Below are positions 8,474 to 17,922 of a stretch of DNA of 64,000 nt, piece after piece (the first letter of the stretch is position 1; each line of letters starts with the position of its first letter). The position numbers and the translations under genes are program-made. The stretch comes from Candidatus Aenigmatarchaeota archaeon (lineage in GTDB: Archaea; Aenigmatarchaeota; Aenigmatarchaeia; CG10238-14; SCSR01). The notes under the pieces were generated by a model. That model saw only the letters and a list, made by a program, of their open reading frames with translations. It was not told where the DNA came from and made no database searches. The stretch is from the NCBI GenBank assembly GCA_030615205.1, contig JAUWZS010000002.1, forward strand, positions 286,476 to 350,475, given 5' to 3'.

Positions 8474-9820
8474 CTACATTTTGATAGCTTGCCTTGTTTT
8501 GAATTCCTCTGGTCTAGACTCTGGCTTTCCTTTGGGTCCGAATGTTAACCTGTCTAATCTAAACCACCCGCTTTTAAAAACAGCAAACGCAGCAACGAAG
8601 ACTACAAATATTATAACTACCATTGCCAGATAATTCGCAAAATCAGTTGTGAATAATCCTTGTTCCTCAGGTATCCTTATTACACCAACCCGTGAATCGG
8701 TTGTTTTGCTTGAAGCTGTTATTGTAAATTCATGCTCTCCGGCTACCGCGCTGCATGGCACAGACGCATATGCTGTTATAACTTTCGTTTCTCCTTTTTC
8801 AATAGTAACGCTTGGAGGCATCTCTATCCAACTAGCAGCATTGCCACCTGTTTCTATGCTGAAAGTATCTGTTTCGCCCGTATTGCGAACAGTGAATGTA
8901 AAGCTCGAAAGCTTGCATTTTTCCATTTCATATCGCATGCGCATGAAAATCTCTGGCTCCCCGACTTTCGGCAACACAGTCGGCTGAACGCACGCAGCGC
9001 TTTCACAACCATATGGACAATATTCTACGATTTTCCATCTGACATCGCAATCTTCGTCAATATATTTTTGCTGTCTGTATTTCCCAAAACACCTGTAATC
9101 GCCTTCTGCCCCAGCACTGCATTCATCACGGACTTCAAAGACGTCGGAATAAACTGTCCTTCTTGTGCTGTAGCTGTCAGCCCAAAAAACAACCTTAATC
9201 CTATAGTTGCCAGCATTTTTGACAAACCTTGAGCATTTTACATATTTCCTTCCGCCACCAGTCACATAAATGTTAATATCATCACACCTCATTTCTCTGC
9301 AATTTCTGGCAAATGTATCGTCGTTATCACAGTCATCGTTATCACAGTCGTGATAGTCATAGCACGATTCATGGCACGTATCACACTCGGTTTCGCAGCT
9401 GGATTCACAACTCCTACAATCTCTACCTGCTTCGCATAAATAGACTTTAAGATTGAACCAATCGCCACGATCGTCCAAATTTCGAATCTTTATCGTAGTA
9501 TAGACTGTTTCTTCTTCAAAACGATCTGAAGGCTTGGACGGCGAAACTTCCACCCTGGGAGGCGCGCATTCCGAACAAGAACCATCCTCGCAGTCATATG
9601 AGCATGTTTCGATTGTCCTCCATTCACGCCTGCAATCTGAGAATTCCCAAAGTCTTTGCCTCTCTCTGCCCACGCATCTGTAATAATCTATATACCCTTC
9701 ATCGCAACAATCTGTGCAATCTGCGAATACTGCATGAGCTGTTCCAAAAACTGTTATCAGCACTAGAGCAGACAATATCGATAGTTGTAAAAATGTTTTA
9801 CGTTTCAGCATCAATATCAC
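8474..9820 (-). CDS. Cys-rich secreted protein with NEW3-like C-terminal domain and C-terminal TM anchor
   Basis: Signal peptide; two Cys modules (YYRCVGRERQRLWEFSDCRREWRTIETCSYDCEDGSC / DYRCFGKYRQQKYIDEDCDVRWKIVEYCPYGCESAAC); TM before C-terminus. Confidence 0.7.
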   Translation of the reverse strand: MILMLKRKTFLQLSILSALVLITVFGTAHAVFADCTDCCDEGYIDYYRCVGRERQRLWEFSDCRREWRTIETCSYDCEDGSCSECAPPRVEVSPSKPSDRFEEETVYTTIKIRNLDDRGDWFNLKVYLCEAGRDCRSCESSCETECDTCHESCYDYHDCDNDDCDNDDTFARNCREMRCDDINIYVTGGGRKYVKCSRFVKNAGNYRIKVVFWADSYSTRRTVYSDVFEVRDECSAGAEGDYRCFGKYRQQKYIDEDCDVRWKIVEYCPYGCESAACVQPTVLPKVGEPEIFMRMRYEMEKCKLSSFTFTVRNTGETDTFSIETGGNAASWIEMPPSVTIEKGETKVITAYASVPCSAVAGEHEFTITASSKTTDSRVGVIRIPEEQGLFTTDFANYLAMVVIIFVVFVAAFAVFKSGWFRLDRLTFGPKGKPESRPEEFKTRQAIKM

Positions 9821-9873
9821 ACATAGAAAAGATGAATAGAAAAAGATAAAAAGGCTTCGTAAAACTAATTATT

Positions 9874-10122
9874 ATGGCATTTCTGAGTGGCAGTCCGTCA
9901 AAGGACGTTCGTGATAAAGGACTCCGTCTTTTTAGAACTGGTTGTGTGAAAAAAGAACTCGATACAGATAGACGTGCACATTTTGTTGTGCAGGGAGAGA
10001 CTGATAAACATTCTGTTATTTTTGACAAAGCACGCGGAATGTGGTCGTGCGACTGTAAGTTCAGCTCGATGAAAGGAAGAAACTGTAGCCATATCTACGC
10101 ATGTAAATTGAGCATTAAATAA
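9874..10122 (+). CDS. Small SWIM zinc-finger protein
   Basis: MWSCDCKFSSMKGRNCSHIYACKL matches CxCx(n)CxH SWIM motif. Confidence 0.65.
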   Translation: MAFLSGSPSKDVRDKGLRLFRTGCVKKELDTDRRAHFVVQGETDKHSVIFDKARGMWSCDCKFSSMKGRNCSHIYACKLSIK

Positions 10123-10208
10123 AGTTATCAATTTAAGTTATTCTGTGAGGGACAGTAATATGCATAACGCCCAAAATGTTTATATAATTCTACTTTAAAG
10201 CAGTTAGT

Positions 10209-10829
10209 ATGTTGACGTCCCCTAGATTCAAACCAGATGAAGAACAAAAAAGAAAGATTAGGACTTTTCATAGATTATCATCAGTGGTTAGAGAACTTGA
10301 TTATGAGGCATTTCCTGATACGCTTTACGCTGATTTGAATCTGACATTGACTGATAAAGATTTGGCAATGTGTATGCTTAGACATTTGGACAAGGATATA
10401 GAAAAAGCTGCTGAAAAAATAATAAAAACAGATGAATCTAGAGCAGATAAAGTAAGATCAATAGCAAAGTGTGTTAAAGGTAAAACATTGGTAGAGCTAA
10501 TCGAGGCTTCTAAAAAAGCCGTAGATGAAATCAATGTTCCAACTTACATAAGAGAAGAGCTCAAGAGGTTGAAACCAACAACTGACCTCGTAATCTATAC
10601 GCATATACCAATGGAAACTGCTAGAATTTACATCAGAAGGAGAATAGACCCATTGTATAACTACGATGGTGAGACTAAAATCATTATTTTTTATGCTACT
10701 GTGTTGCAACATAGAAATGAAGTGCTTACTGGCGAAATTTTGTTCATGCCAGACGAAAATTTCAGGCGTAAACTAAAAAGTCGAAGAAAAGAGTATTTCC
10801 AGAGCAAAATCTCCGGTCGAAGTGTATAG
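10209..10829 (+). CDS. Hypothetical protein
   Basis: 206-aa ORF, coding-like composition. Confidence 0.55.
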   Translation: MLTSPRFKPDEEQKRKIRTFHRLSSVVRELDYEAFPDTLYADLNLTLTDKDLAMCMLRHLDKDIEKAAEKIIKTDESRADKVRSIAKCVKGKTLVELIEASKKAVDEINVPTYIREELKRLKPTTDLVIYTHIPMETARIYIRRRIDPLYNYDGETKIIIFYATVLQHRNEVLTGEILFMPDENFRRKLKSRRKEYFQSKISGRSV

Positions 10830-10841
10830 ACGTCTCGATTG

Positions 10842-12167
10842 TTATGGCATTATTCTATTGCGATCTCGTGGGAACATTGTGACTTCGCGTATGTTGCTCT
10901 TTCCTGTTATTTGCATAGTGAGTCGCTCGAGTCCGATCGACCATCCGGAGTGAGGCGGTGCGCCATATCTGAAGAAATCTATATAAAATTTGAAATTTTC
11001 TGGATTAAGGCCTTTGGATTTGAGTTGCTGTGCCAAAAGCTCTGGTGTATGTATCCTCTGCGTACCTGAGCATATTTCCAATCCATTATAAAGAAAATCG
11101 AAAGCATGACATATTTTTGGATTTTTCTCGTTCGGCATAGCATAAAAAGCCTTTAGCTCAGTCGGCCAATCCTTTATCACAAAGGTGTCTTCACCAACAA
11201 GCTTCGCTGTGAGCTTTTCCTGCGTCTTTGAAAAGTCCTTTCCCCATTTTATCTTTTCGCCTGCGTTTTGCAGTAACTTTATAACTTCTGTATAAGTCAC
11301 ACGTTTCAAAGGAAGCTTTGGTATTTTTAAATTCGAGTAACGACGAATTGTCTTAAGTTCGGCCGCGCAATTCTTTTTCACATCCTTCAAAATATACACA
11401 AAGCAGCTTTCAAGAACTTTTATTACGTCTTCATCGGTCGCAAAAGCCTGTTCTATATCCATCTGTCTGAGCTCATTAAGATGCGTAGGCTGATCAAACT
11501 TCTCTGCACGAAAAACTGGAACTACTGTGAAGACCTTCTCAAACGAAATAGCACATAGCTGTTTATAGAGTTGTGGAGATTGGGCCAAGTATGCTTGCTT
11601 TTCAAAATATGGAATTGAAAACAGTTCAGCCCCACCTTCTGATGCAGATGCAATTATAACTGGCGGTTGAATCTCCAGATAGCCATGGCTCACTAAAAAT
11701 TCTCTAAAGGATTTCAAGATTTGTGACTGTATTTTAAAGATTGCATATGCCTCTTCTGTGCGCATATGTAACACACGCCAATCTAGTTGTGTATCAAGAT
11801 TTGTCTTTGTCACACCTCGCGGATCAAGCGGCAATGGAGTTTCTGATTTATTTACAATCTCGATTTTTTCCGGCACGAGCTCAACACCAAGTTTTGCAAT
11901 TTTGCTTTTCACAACCTTTCCTTCTACCGCAATCACATCTTCTTGCCTGAGGCTTTCAACGATTTTCAGAATAGCATCAGAAACTTTTTTCTTTGGTGCA
12001 GTTATTTGGCCTATGCCAGTCCTGTCGCGAAGCAGGACGAAGTTAATCCCGCCGAGAATACGCGTATCGTGAACCCAGCCAGCAAGGATCACAGTCTTTC
12101 CCACGTTCTTTTTTAATTCTTCCACATACTTTCTATTTTCAAACATTTTCCAAACCCTATAATCCAT
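10842..12167 (-). CDS. aspS: Aspartyl-tRNA synthetase (archaeal type)
   Basis: GWVHDTRILGGINFVLLRDRTG; class II motifs PVFRAEKFDQPTHLNELRQMDIE; SIGLERLTMQITG. Confidence 0.95.
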   Translation of the reverse strand: MDYRVWKMFENRKYVEELKKNVGKTVILAGWVHDTRILGGINFVLLRDRTGIGQITAPKKKVSDAILKIVESLRQEDVIAVEGKVVKSKIAKLGVELVPEKIEIVNKSETPLPLDPRGVTKTNLDTQLDWRVLHMRTEEAYAIFKIQSQILKSFREFLVSHGYLEIQPPVIIASASEGGAELFSIPYFEKQAYLAQSPQLYKQLCAISFEKVFTVVPVFRAEKFDQPTHLNELRQMDIEQAFATDEDVIKVLESCFVYILKDVKKNCAAELKTIRRYSNLKIPKLPLKRVTYTEVIKLLQNAGEKIKWGKDFSKTQEKLTAKLVGEDTFVIKDWPTELKAFYAMPNEKNPKICHAFDFLYNGLEICSGTQRIHTPELLAQQLKSKGLNPENFKFYIDFFRYGAPPHSGWSIGLERLTMQITGKSNIREVTMFPRDRNRIMP

Positions 12168-12185
12168 TTACAAATTATAAATTAT

Positions 12186-12446
12186 CTACAAATTATAAAG
12201 GAATACCCATATCATTATCCAAACCAGAAAGAACGTTATTAAACTGTTTGAGATCAGCATACGAAACCTACGCTCTTTCACGATTTTTATAAGCGGAAAA
12301 AGCGTGACAAAATAGCATGCGACTGGCACAAGTAAAGCTAATGCCAAATTAATTGAAGTTAAATAATTAGAAAGAAGGCCGCACAGAATCCCGACAAATA
12401 AATAAACTGTAACTATTTTTTGCTCCAGCAGCATGTTAAATTTCAT
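12186..12446 (-). CDS. Small membrane protein, hypothetical
   Basis: 86-aa ORF with three hydrophobic segments. Confidence 0.45.
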   Translation of the reverse strand: MKFNMLLEQKIVTVYLFVGILCGLLSNYLTSINLALALLVPVACYFVTLFPLIKIVKERRFRMLISNSLITFFLVWIMIWVFLYNL

Positions 12447-12464
12447 ATTCTATTCTTCACCTAT

Positions 12465-13205
12465 TTAATTTTCTTTATTTCCAAAGATAAAATCTTTTAT
12501 TTTTCTCTGCCAGTTCTTTTCCTGCAACAGTTGCGTAGTAATCCAGCTCTTTCGCACATAGGAAGGCAATCTCTTACGCTTTTTTATGAGCATGTCGACA
12601 AACTTGATCGTGCGCTCGTCATGAGGATAACCAACGCCAAAATCAACACCAACACGTTTTTTAATCTCTTCGATAGCCCGATCGCGCTCCACCTTAGCGA
12701 TTATAGATGCTGCCCCAACTATTGTATATTTTTTATCCGCTCCATTCTCAGCAATTATCTTTACGTTTTTATCGTTTAAGTGACTCATAACAAGCTGTTT
12801 GAATTTTTCAGGTCTAGAAGTCAACGCATCGAGATAAATTTCATCGCCGCCACCAATGTCTATTATCTCTGCCATTGTCCTGGCTTCAATCATGTTTAGA
12901 TTTATTTTTTTACCTCTATAATTATCGATTTTACACGACGGGATTGATATCGGTATTATGCTGGACACGATGCTGTGCTTTTGTATGATTTTTTTTATTT
13001 TTTTGTAGAGTTCTTCACGTTTTTTTGGCGTCAGCAACTTGGAATCTTTCACACCAATTTTCGCCAATTTTTTCTCAATACCTTTTTCAAAAGTTATCCC
13101 GCAGATTACCATCGGTCCTAACAGTGCACCCCTGCCTGCTTCATCAATACCTGTTATCAAAATTCGCTTTTTCCTGCTTCTTTTTTTCTTTTTCATATCC
13201 AACAT
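12465..13205 (-). CDS. rnhB: Ribonuclease HII
   Basis: GIDEAGRGALLGPMVICG; KDSKLLTPKKREELYKKI; GSIIAK-like AASIIAKVERDRAIEEI. Confidence 0.95.
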   Translation of the reverse strand: MLDMKKKKRSRKKRILITGIDEAGRGALLGPMVICGITFEKGIEKKLAKIGVKDSKLLTPKKREELYKKIKKIIQKHSIVSSIIPISIPSCKIDNYRGKKINLNMIEARTMAEIIDIGGGDEIYLDALTSRPEKFKQLVMSHLNDKNVKIIAENGADKKYTIVGAASIIAKVERDRAIEEIKKRVGVDFGVGYPHDERTIKFVDMLIKKRKRLPSYVRKSWITTQLLQEKNWQRKIKDFIFGNKEN

Positions 13206-13209
13206 TTTT

Positions 13210-13617
13210 TTATATCCAATGCCCGTATCCCATCTTAAAAACCACTAAATCCTCAAAAATATCCCACAGAAGATGCAAAGCCACTGCTGAGAAAAATAAA
13301 CCTATTAAGAAATAATCGTTTACTAGAATCAGCAACGAGCCTCCGAAAGCACCGAAAAGAACTAAAAAATTATGAAACTTGTATTTTCTTCCCTTGCCGG
13401 ATTCTACCACAGTTCTTAAATATAGATAACCAGACATGCCTTTTTCTTTCCAAAGTATAAGATGATCCAAATCCACTACTGCTGTGCCTAAGCCTATTAA
13501 AACTAATTTTGTAAAATTAATCGCCAGATTTGGTTGAACTGCAAAATAGAACAACCCAGCCAGCAATAGATGTACAGCTACATGAATCATAGCATAACCA
13601 TATTTAATATTTTCCAT
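13210..13617 (-). CDS. Membrane-bound protein, possibly metal-dependent hydrolase-like
   Basis: His/Asp-rich TM protein: AVVDLDHLILW, KFHNF, ALHLLWDIFED. Confidence 0.5.
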   Translation of the reverse strand: MENIKYGYAMIHVAVHLLLAGLFYFAVQPNLAINFTKLVLIGLGTAVVDLDHLILWKEKGMSGYLYLRTVVESGKGRKYKFHNFLVLFGAFGGSLLILVNDYFLIGLFFSAVALHLLWDIFEDLVVFKMGYGHWI

Positions 13618-13664
13618 TTAATCACTGAACACTCAATTTATTTATTTACTCCATACTACTTTAT

Positions 13665-14153
13665 ATGGTTGATTTAGAAAAAATAAAAATTCAGATTCTT
13701 GAAGGAACATCCATTGAAAAAATATTATCTAGATTTGACTGGTCTGGATTTGAAAAAGCTGTGGCAGAAATATTCTTAACGAATGGTTTCACTGTAGAGA
13801 GAAATTTCCGTTTTAAGACTAAGCAAAGATATGAGATTGATATAATCGCGTCTAGAGCTGGAAAAATTATTTGTGTAGATTGCAAGGGATGGAGAGAAGG
13901 CAGAAACAAAAAGCATGCCATTGTAAAAGCAGCTGAAAAACAAAAAGAACGTGTAAAACAGCTTAAAAACTTTGTATCAAAAAACCCGATAGCGCAGAGC
14001 TCATTGAAAATATTAAAAATTAGCGAAGCACAGCAAACTTACATCCCAATGATTGTAACTCTGCTCGAAGAAGATTTAAAAAAGTATGACAGTAACACAT
14101 TTGTTGTGCCTGTTTGGAAGCTGAATTCGTTCTTAAACTCCACCTCCTTTTAA
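13665..14153 (+). CDS. Mrr/PD-(D/E)XK-like endonuclease domain protein
   Basis: FEKAVAEIFLTNGFTVERNFRFKTKQRYEIDIIASRAGKIICVDCKGW. Confidence 0.7.
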   Translation: MVDLEKIKIQILEGTSIEKILSRFDWSGFEKAVAEIFLTNGFTVERNFRFKTKQRYEIDIIASRAGKIICVDCKGWREGRNKKHAIVKAAEKQKERVKQLKNFVSKNPIAQSSLKILKISEAQQTYIPMIVTLLEEDLKKYDSNTFVVPVWKLNSFLNSTSF

Positions 14154-14276
14154 GCCATGTCTAGTTTTTAAATTCTTTTCGAAAAGAATAAAATTCTAGT
14201 ATTTAAATGTTTACGTTAAATTTATTTGTAGAAAATTTTAATGAACTACGCTGAAAAGTGAGCCGGAGGTTGAAAA

Positions 14277-14876
14277 ATGTCTGCAAAAAGATCTGTAAAG
14301 AAAACTGAAAAGAACCCGTTTTGTATAAGAATTGAGAATATCGTGGCGTCTGCTGCGTTCGGTGTCGACATACCACTTGAAAGTGTTGTTTCAAAGCTCG
14401 AGGGTATGGAGTACGAACCAGAGCAGTTTCCTGGATTGGTGTACAGAATTAAAAAACCCAAAGCCGCTGCACTGATTTTCGGCTCTGGTAAGGTAGTGTG
14501 CACAGGAGCACATAGCCTAACTGACGTGAGGACTGTTTTTAAAAAGGTTGTTAGTGTTGTCCAAAAAGCTGGTGTTAAAGTGCCAAAGGGATTCAAAATA
14601 CAAGTGGAGAACATCGTTGCGTCAGCGAAGCTAGATGGGAGGCTAAATCTTGACACCATTGCATTTAATTTAGAAAATTCTGAGTACGAACCAGAGCAGT
14701 TTCCTGGATTGGTGTACAGGATGAAAAAACCTAAAGTGGCTTTCCTTCTATTCGGCTCTGGTAAGGTAGTGTGCACAGGAGCAAGGAAAATAGAGGATGT
14801 TAGTGTAGCAGTTGCTAAAGTATCAAGAATACTCAAAAAACTTGGCGCTATGGTAAAAGTAAAAAAAATAAAATGA
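14277..14876 (+). CDS. tbp: TATA-box-binding protein
   Basis: Two repeats of EYEPEQFPGLVYR(I/M)KKPK...FGSGKVVCTGA. Confidence 0.95.
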   Translation: MSAKRSVKKTEKNPFCIRIENIVASAAFGVDIPLESVVSKLEGMEYEPEQFPGLVYRIKKPKAAALIFGSGKVVCTGAHSLTDVRTVFKKVVSVVQKAGVKVPKGFKIQVENIVASAKLDGRLNLDTIAFNLENSEYEPEQFPGLVYRMKKPKVAFLLFGSGKVVCTGARKIEDVSVAVAKVSRILKKLGAMVKVKKIK

Positions 14877-15084
14877 AAAAATAAAACTGTTAAGAAGATT
14901 TATTTGATGGACAATTTTCTCTAATTTTTTAATTTTTTTCGATTTCTAACTTCTGTGAATTTCTAATCTCTTCGGAAGTTTGGTCTCATAAATAAGAAGT
15001 TATTTAAACTCCAACTTCTTTTGGAGAGTTTGCAGAATTTGGTTACTAATAATACTCTCAAAAACGTAGAAAAGTTTGAGGACC

Positions 15085-17091
15085 ATGGAGCGTGAAGAGC
15101 TTACTGAAAAATTTTCTGAATTTTTGAATGAATTCTATATGGACGAGCTAGTCACAGCCCTAACTGAAAACAAAAAATCAGTTTCGATAGATTTCTCTCT
15201 ACTCGACAAATTCGATGTGGAACTTGCAGACTGTATTTTTGAAACTCCAGAAGAGCTAATGGAGGCAGCAGAAGAAGCAGTTAAACAAATAGATACAGGG
15301 CTGGGAGAAGCCAGACTACGAGTACGGTTTTTCAATTTACCAACGAGCAAGGAAATAAGAATAAGAAACATCCGTGCAGAACATATAGGAAAGCTGCTTG
15401 TTGTTGATGGTATAGTGAAGAAGGCGAGTGACATTCGTCCAGAAGTATCCGAGGGGATCTTCTCATGCCCGGAATGTGGAGCACGAATATCAGTAATCCA
15501 AACAGACCAGATGATGCGATCTCCAGGAAGATGCGGTTGTGGTTGTAAGCACGGCTTTAAGCTCATCGACCAACGTATGTATGACGCACGGTGGATTACA
15601 ATAGAAGAACCGTTTGAGATAACAACAGGCGAACAACCATCAAATATAACGGTATTTCTCAAAGAAGATTTAACATCACCACTTGTTCAGAATAGAACCG
15701 ACCCTGGGAATAGGATAAAGATTGTTGGAGTCCTAAAGCAAATGCCTAAACGTGTTAAAGGCACGAAATCTAGGCAGCTTGAGATCTACATAGATGCGAA
15801 CTATGTTGAACCTATAGAGGTCGGTTGGGAAGAGCTTCAAATAACACCAGAAGACGAGGGAAAGATTATCGAACTTTCGAAAGATCCTCTTATATATGAA
15901 AAACTTGTCAAATCTCTTGCACCAACAATATATGGGTTGAATGAAGTAAAAGAAGCAGTTATTCTTCAAATGTTCGCTGGTGAGCAGCATATACTTAAAG
16001 ATAAAACAAAGGTACGTGGTAATATCCATGTCCTGTTAGTTGGTGATCCAAGTACCGCGAAGAGCCAAATAATGAAACTTTCTTCTACGCTTATACCAAG
16101 AGGTAAATATGCATCTGGCACTGCTGTCACAGGCGCTGGTCTTACGGCCACTGTAACACGTGATGAGCAATTCTTTGGTGGATGGGTCTTAGAAGCCGGT
16201 GCGCTCGTTCTTGCGAATAAATCCATATGTGCCATTGACGAGTTCAGCCATGTCTCGCCTAGTGACATGGTAAAACTGCAAGAAGCAATGTCTCTCGAGA
16301 CGATTTCAATCGCAAAAGCATCCATAGTCGCGAGCCTGCCAGCTCAGACCGCTATATTGGCAGGAGCGAATCCAAAATTCGGTCGATTTGACCCATATAT
16401 CCCAATAAGGGAGCAGCTTGATATAAACGAGGTTTTGCTAAGCCGATTTGATCTTCGTTTTGCCTTGCGGGATGTTCCAAACCCAGAGACGGACAAGAAG
16501 ATAGCCGAGCATATACTAAAAATGAGACATTTTGAATCAGATGCTGCAGTGCCAGAGATCGATCCGTTACTGCTTAGAAAATACATAGCATACGCACGCG
16601 CGAATATAAGCCCAGTGTTGACAAAAGAAGCAGGTGAGAAGCTCAAGGAATTTTATTTGCAGATGAGAAGCAGAAGTGGGGAAGATTCGCCGGTGTCAAT
16701 AACGCTTAGACAGTACGACTCCTTGATACGCCTCTCAGAAGCATCAGCAAAAATACGCTTATCCGAAACGGTTGACTCGGAAGATGCACAACGCGCGATA
16801 AGACTCATGAGTTTCTCGCTCAGACAGTTCGGATTCGAGCCTGAAACCGGAAAGATAGACATAGACCGAGTAGAAGGACAAAAAATGACATCCGTGCAGC
16901 GTAGCAAAACTAAAATAATGATAGATATTATAAACGCGCTTGAAGCAGAAGTTGGGAAAGACATACCAAAAGAAGAAGTTATAAGACGTGCGAAAGAAGA
17001 AGGACTTGACAACGCAGAAGATATGTTGAACATGATGCTACGAGAGGGTGTGCTCTACCAACCAAATCCAAATATTGTAAGAAAAATTTAA
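15085..17091 (+). CDS. mcm: Replicative DNA helicase MCM
   Basis: HVLLVGDPSTAKSQIM (Walker A), CAIDEFSHV (Walker B), LLSRFDL arginine finger, N-terminal Zn motif; start set at ATG 15085. Confidence 0.95.
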   Translation: MEREELTEKFSEFLNEFYMDELVTALTENKKSVSIDFSLLDKFDVELADCIFETPEELMEAAEEAVKQIDTGLGEARLRVRFFNLPTSKEIRIRNIRAEHIGKLLVVDGIVKKASDIRPEVSEGIFSCPECGARISVIQTDQMMRSPGRCGCGCKHGFKLIDQRMYDARWITIEEPFEITTGEQPSNITVFLKEDLTSPLVQNRTDPGNRIKIVGVLKQMPKRVKGTKSRQLEIYIDANYVEPIEVGWEELQITPEDEGKIIELSKDPLIYEKLVKSLAPTIYGLNEVKEAVILQMFAGEQHILKDKTKVRGNIHVLLVGDPSTAKSQIMKLSSTLIPRGKYASGTAVTGAGLTATVTRDEQFFGGWVLEAGALVLANKSICAIDEFSHVSPSDMVKLQEAMSLETISIAKASIVASLPAQTAILAGANPKFGRFDPYIPIREQLDINEVLLSRFDLRFALRDVPNPETDKKIAEHILKMRHFESDAAVPEIDPLLLRKYIAYARANISPVLTKEAGEKLKEFYLQMRSRSGEDSPVSITLRQYDSLIRLSEASAKIRLSETVDSEDAQRAIRLMSFSLRQFGFEPETGKIDIDRVEGQKMTSVQRSKTKIMIDIINALEAEVGKDIPKEEVIRRAKEEGLDNAEDMLNMMLREGVLYQPNPNIVRKI

Positions 17092-17113
17092 TGTTTAAAC
17101 AACAAGTGATAAA

Positions 17114-17842
17114 ATGGTAAAACGATTGATTGCAAAAAAAGTGCAAATATCCGACATTACAAATGGGAATTATTTTGCAGGCAGAAGAGAGGGCATGGAG
17201 CCGTCGTATGTTATAACACCGCTCGGTGAAAAACTATCGCGCATAAATATAATTGCAACTATTACCGACAAATTTTTGAGCGAAGATAGTAATTATTCGA
17301 GCATTACGATAGATGATAGTACTGACGTTATTCGCGCCAAGGCTTTCAGGGAAGACGTAAAAATATTCAAAGGCCTGCAAAAAGGCGAGCTTGTTATTGT
17401 TATAGGAAAAATAAAGGAGTATCAAAATGAGGTTTACATAAATGCTGAGATTGCCAGAGCAGTCGAGCCGAATTACGAGGCTCTGCGCAGGCTTGAGATT
17501 TTAAATCAAATAAACGAACGGAAAAAATTAATAGACAACCTGAGAAAGATTAAAGCCCGTATGACAGATGAGAACCTCAAGGAATATGCAAAGAAAATGG
17601 GAATAGAAAAAGAGGCACTGGAAGTTATTTTCGAAAAGAAAGAGCCCGATTACAAACCGAAAATACTCGAAATTATCGCAAGCTTAGACGATGGCAGCGG
17701 TGTTGAGATTGTGAAACTTTTTGAATTATCAAAGCTTCCTGATAATGTAATAGAGCGTACTGTGGATGAGCTGCTTGCAGATGGTTATCTGTTTGAACCG
17801 TCGGTTGGGAAGTTCCGTGCAATTAAATCTACTAGTTCTTAG
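17114..17842 (+). CDS. RPA-family single-stranded DNA-binding protein (OB fold)
   Basis: RINIIATITDKFLSEDSNYSSITIDDSTDVIRAKAFRED...GELVIVIGKIKEYQNEVYI. Confidence 0.75.
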   Translation: MVKRLIAKKVQISDITNGNYFAGRREGMEPSYVITPLGEKLSRINIIATITDKFLSEDSNYSSITIDDSTDVIRAKAFREDVKIFKGLQKGELVIVIGKIKEYQNEVYINAEIARAVEPNYEALRRLEILNQINERKKLIDNLRKIKARMTDENLKEYAKKMGIEKEALEVIFEKKEPDYKPKILEIIASLDDGSGVEIVKLFELSKLPDNVIERTVDELLADGYLFEPSVGKFRAIKSTSS

Positions 17843-17922
17843 TTACTTTTTTATTTAAGAGTGTTTGGAGGTGGAAGAGTTAAAAAATCTTGTTTAATTA
17901 TATTTTATTTGATATTATAATT

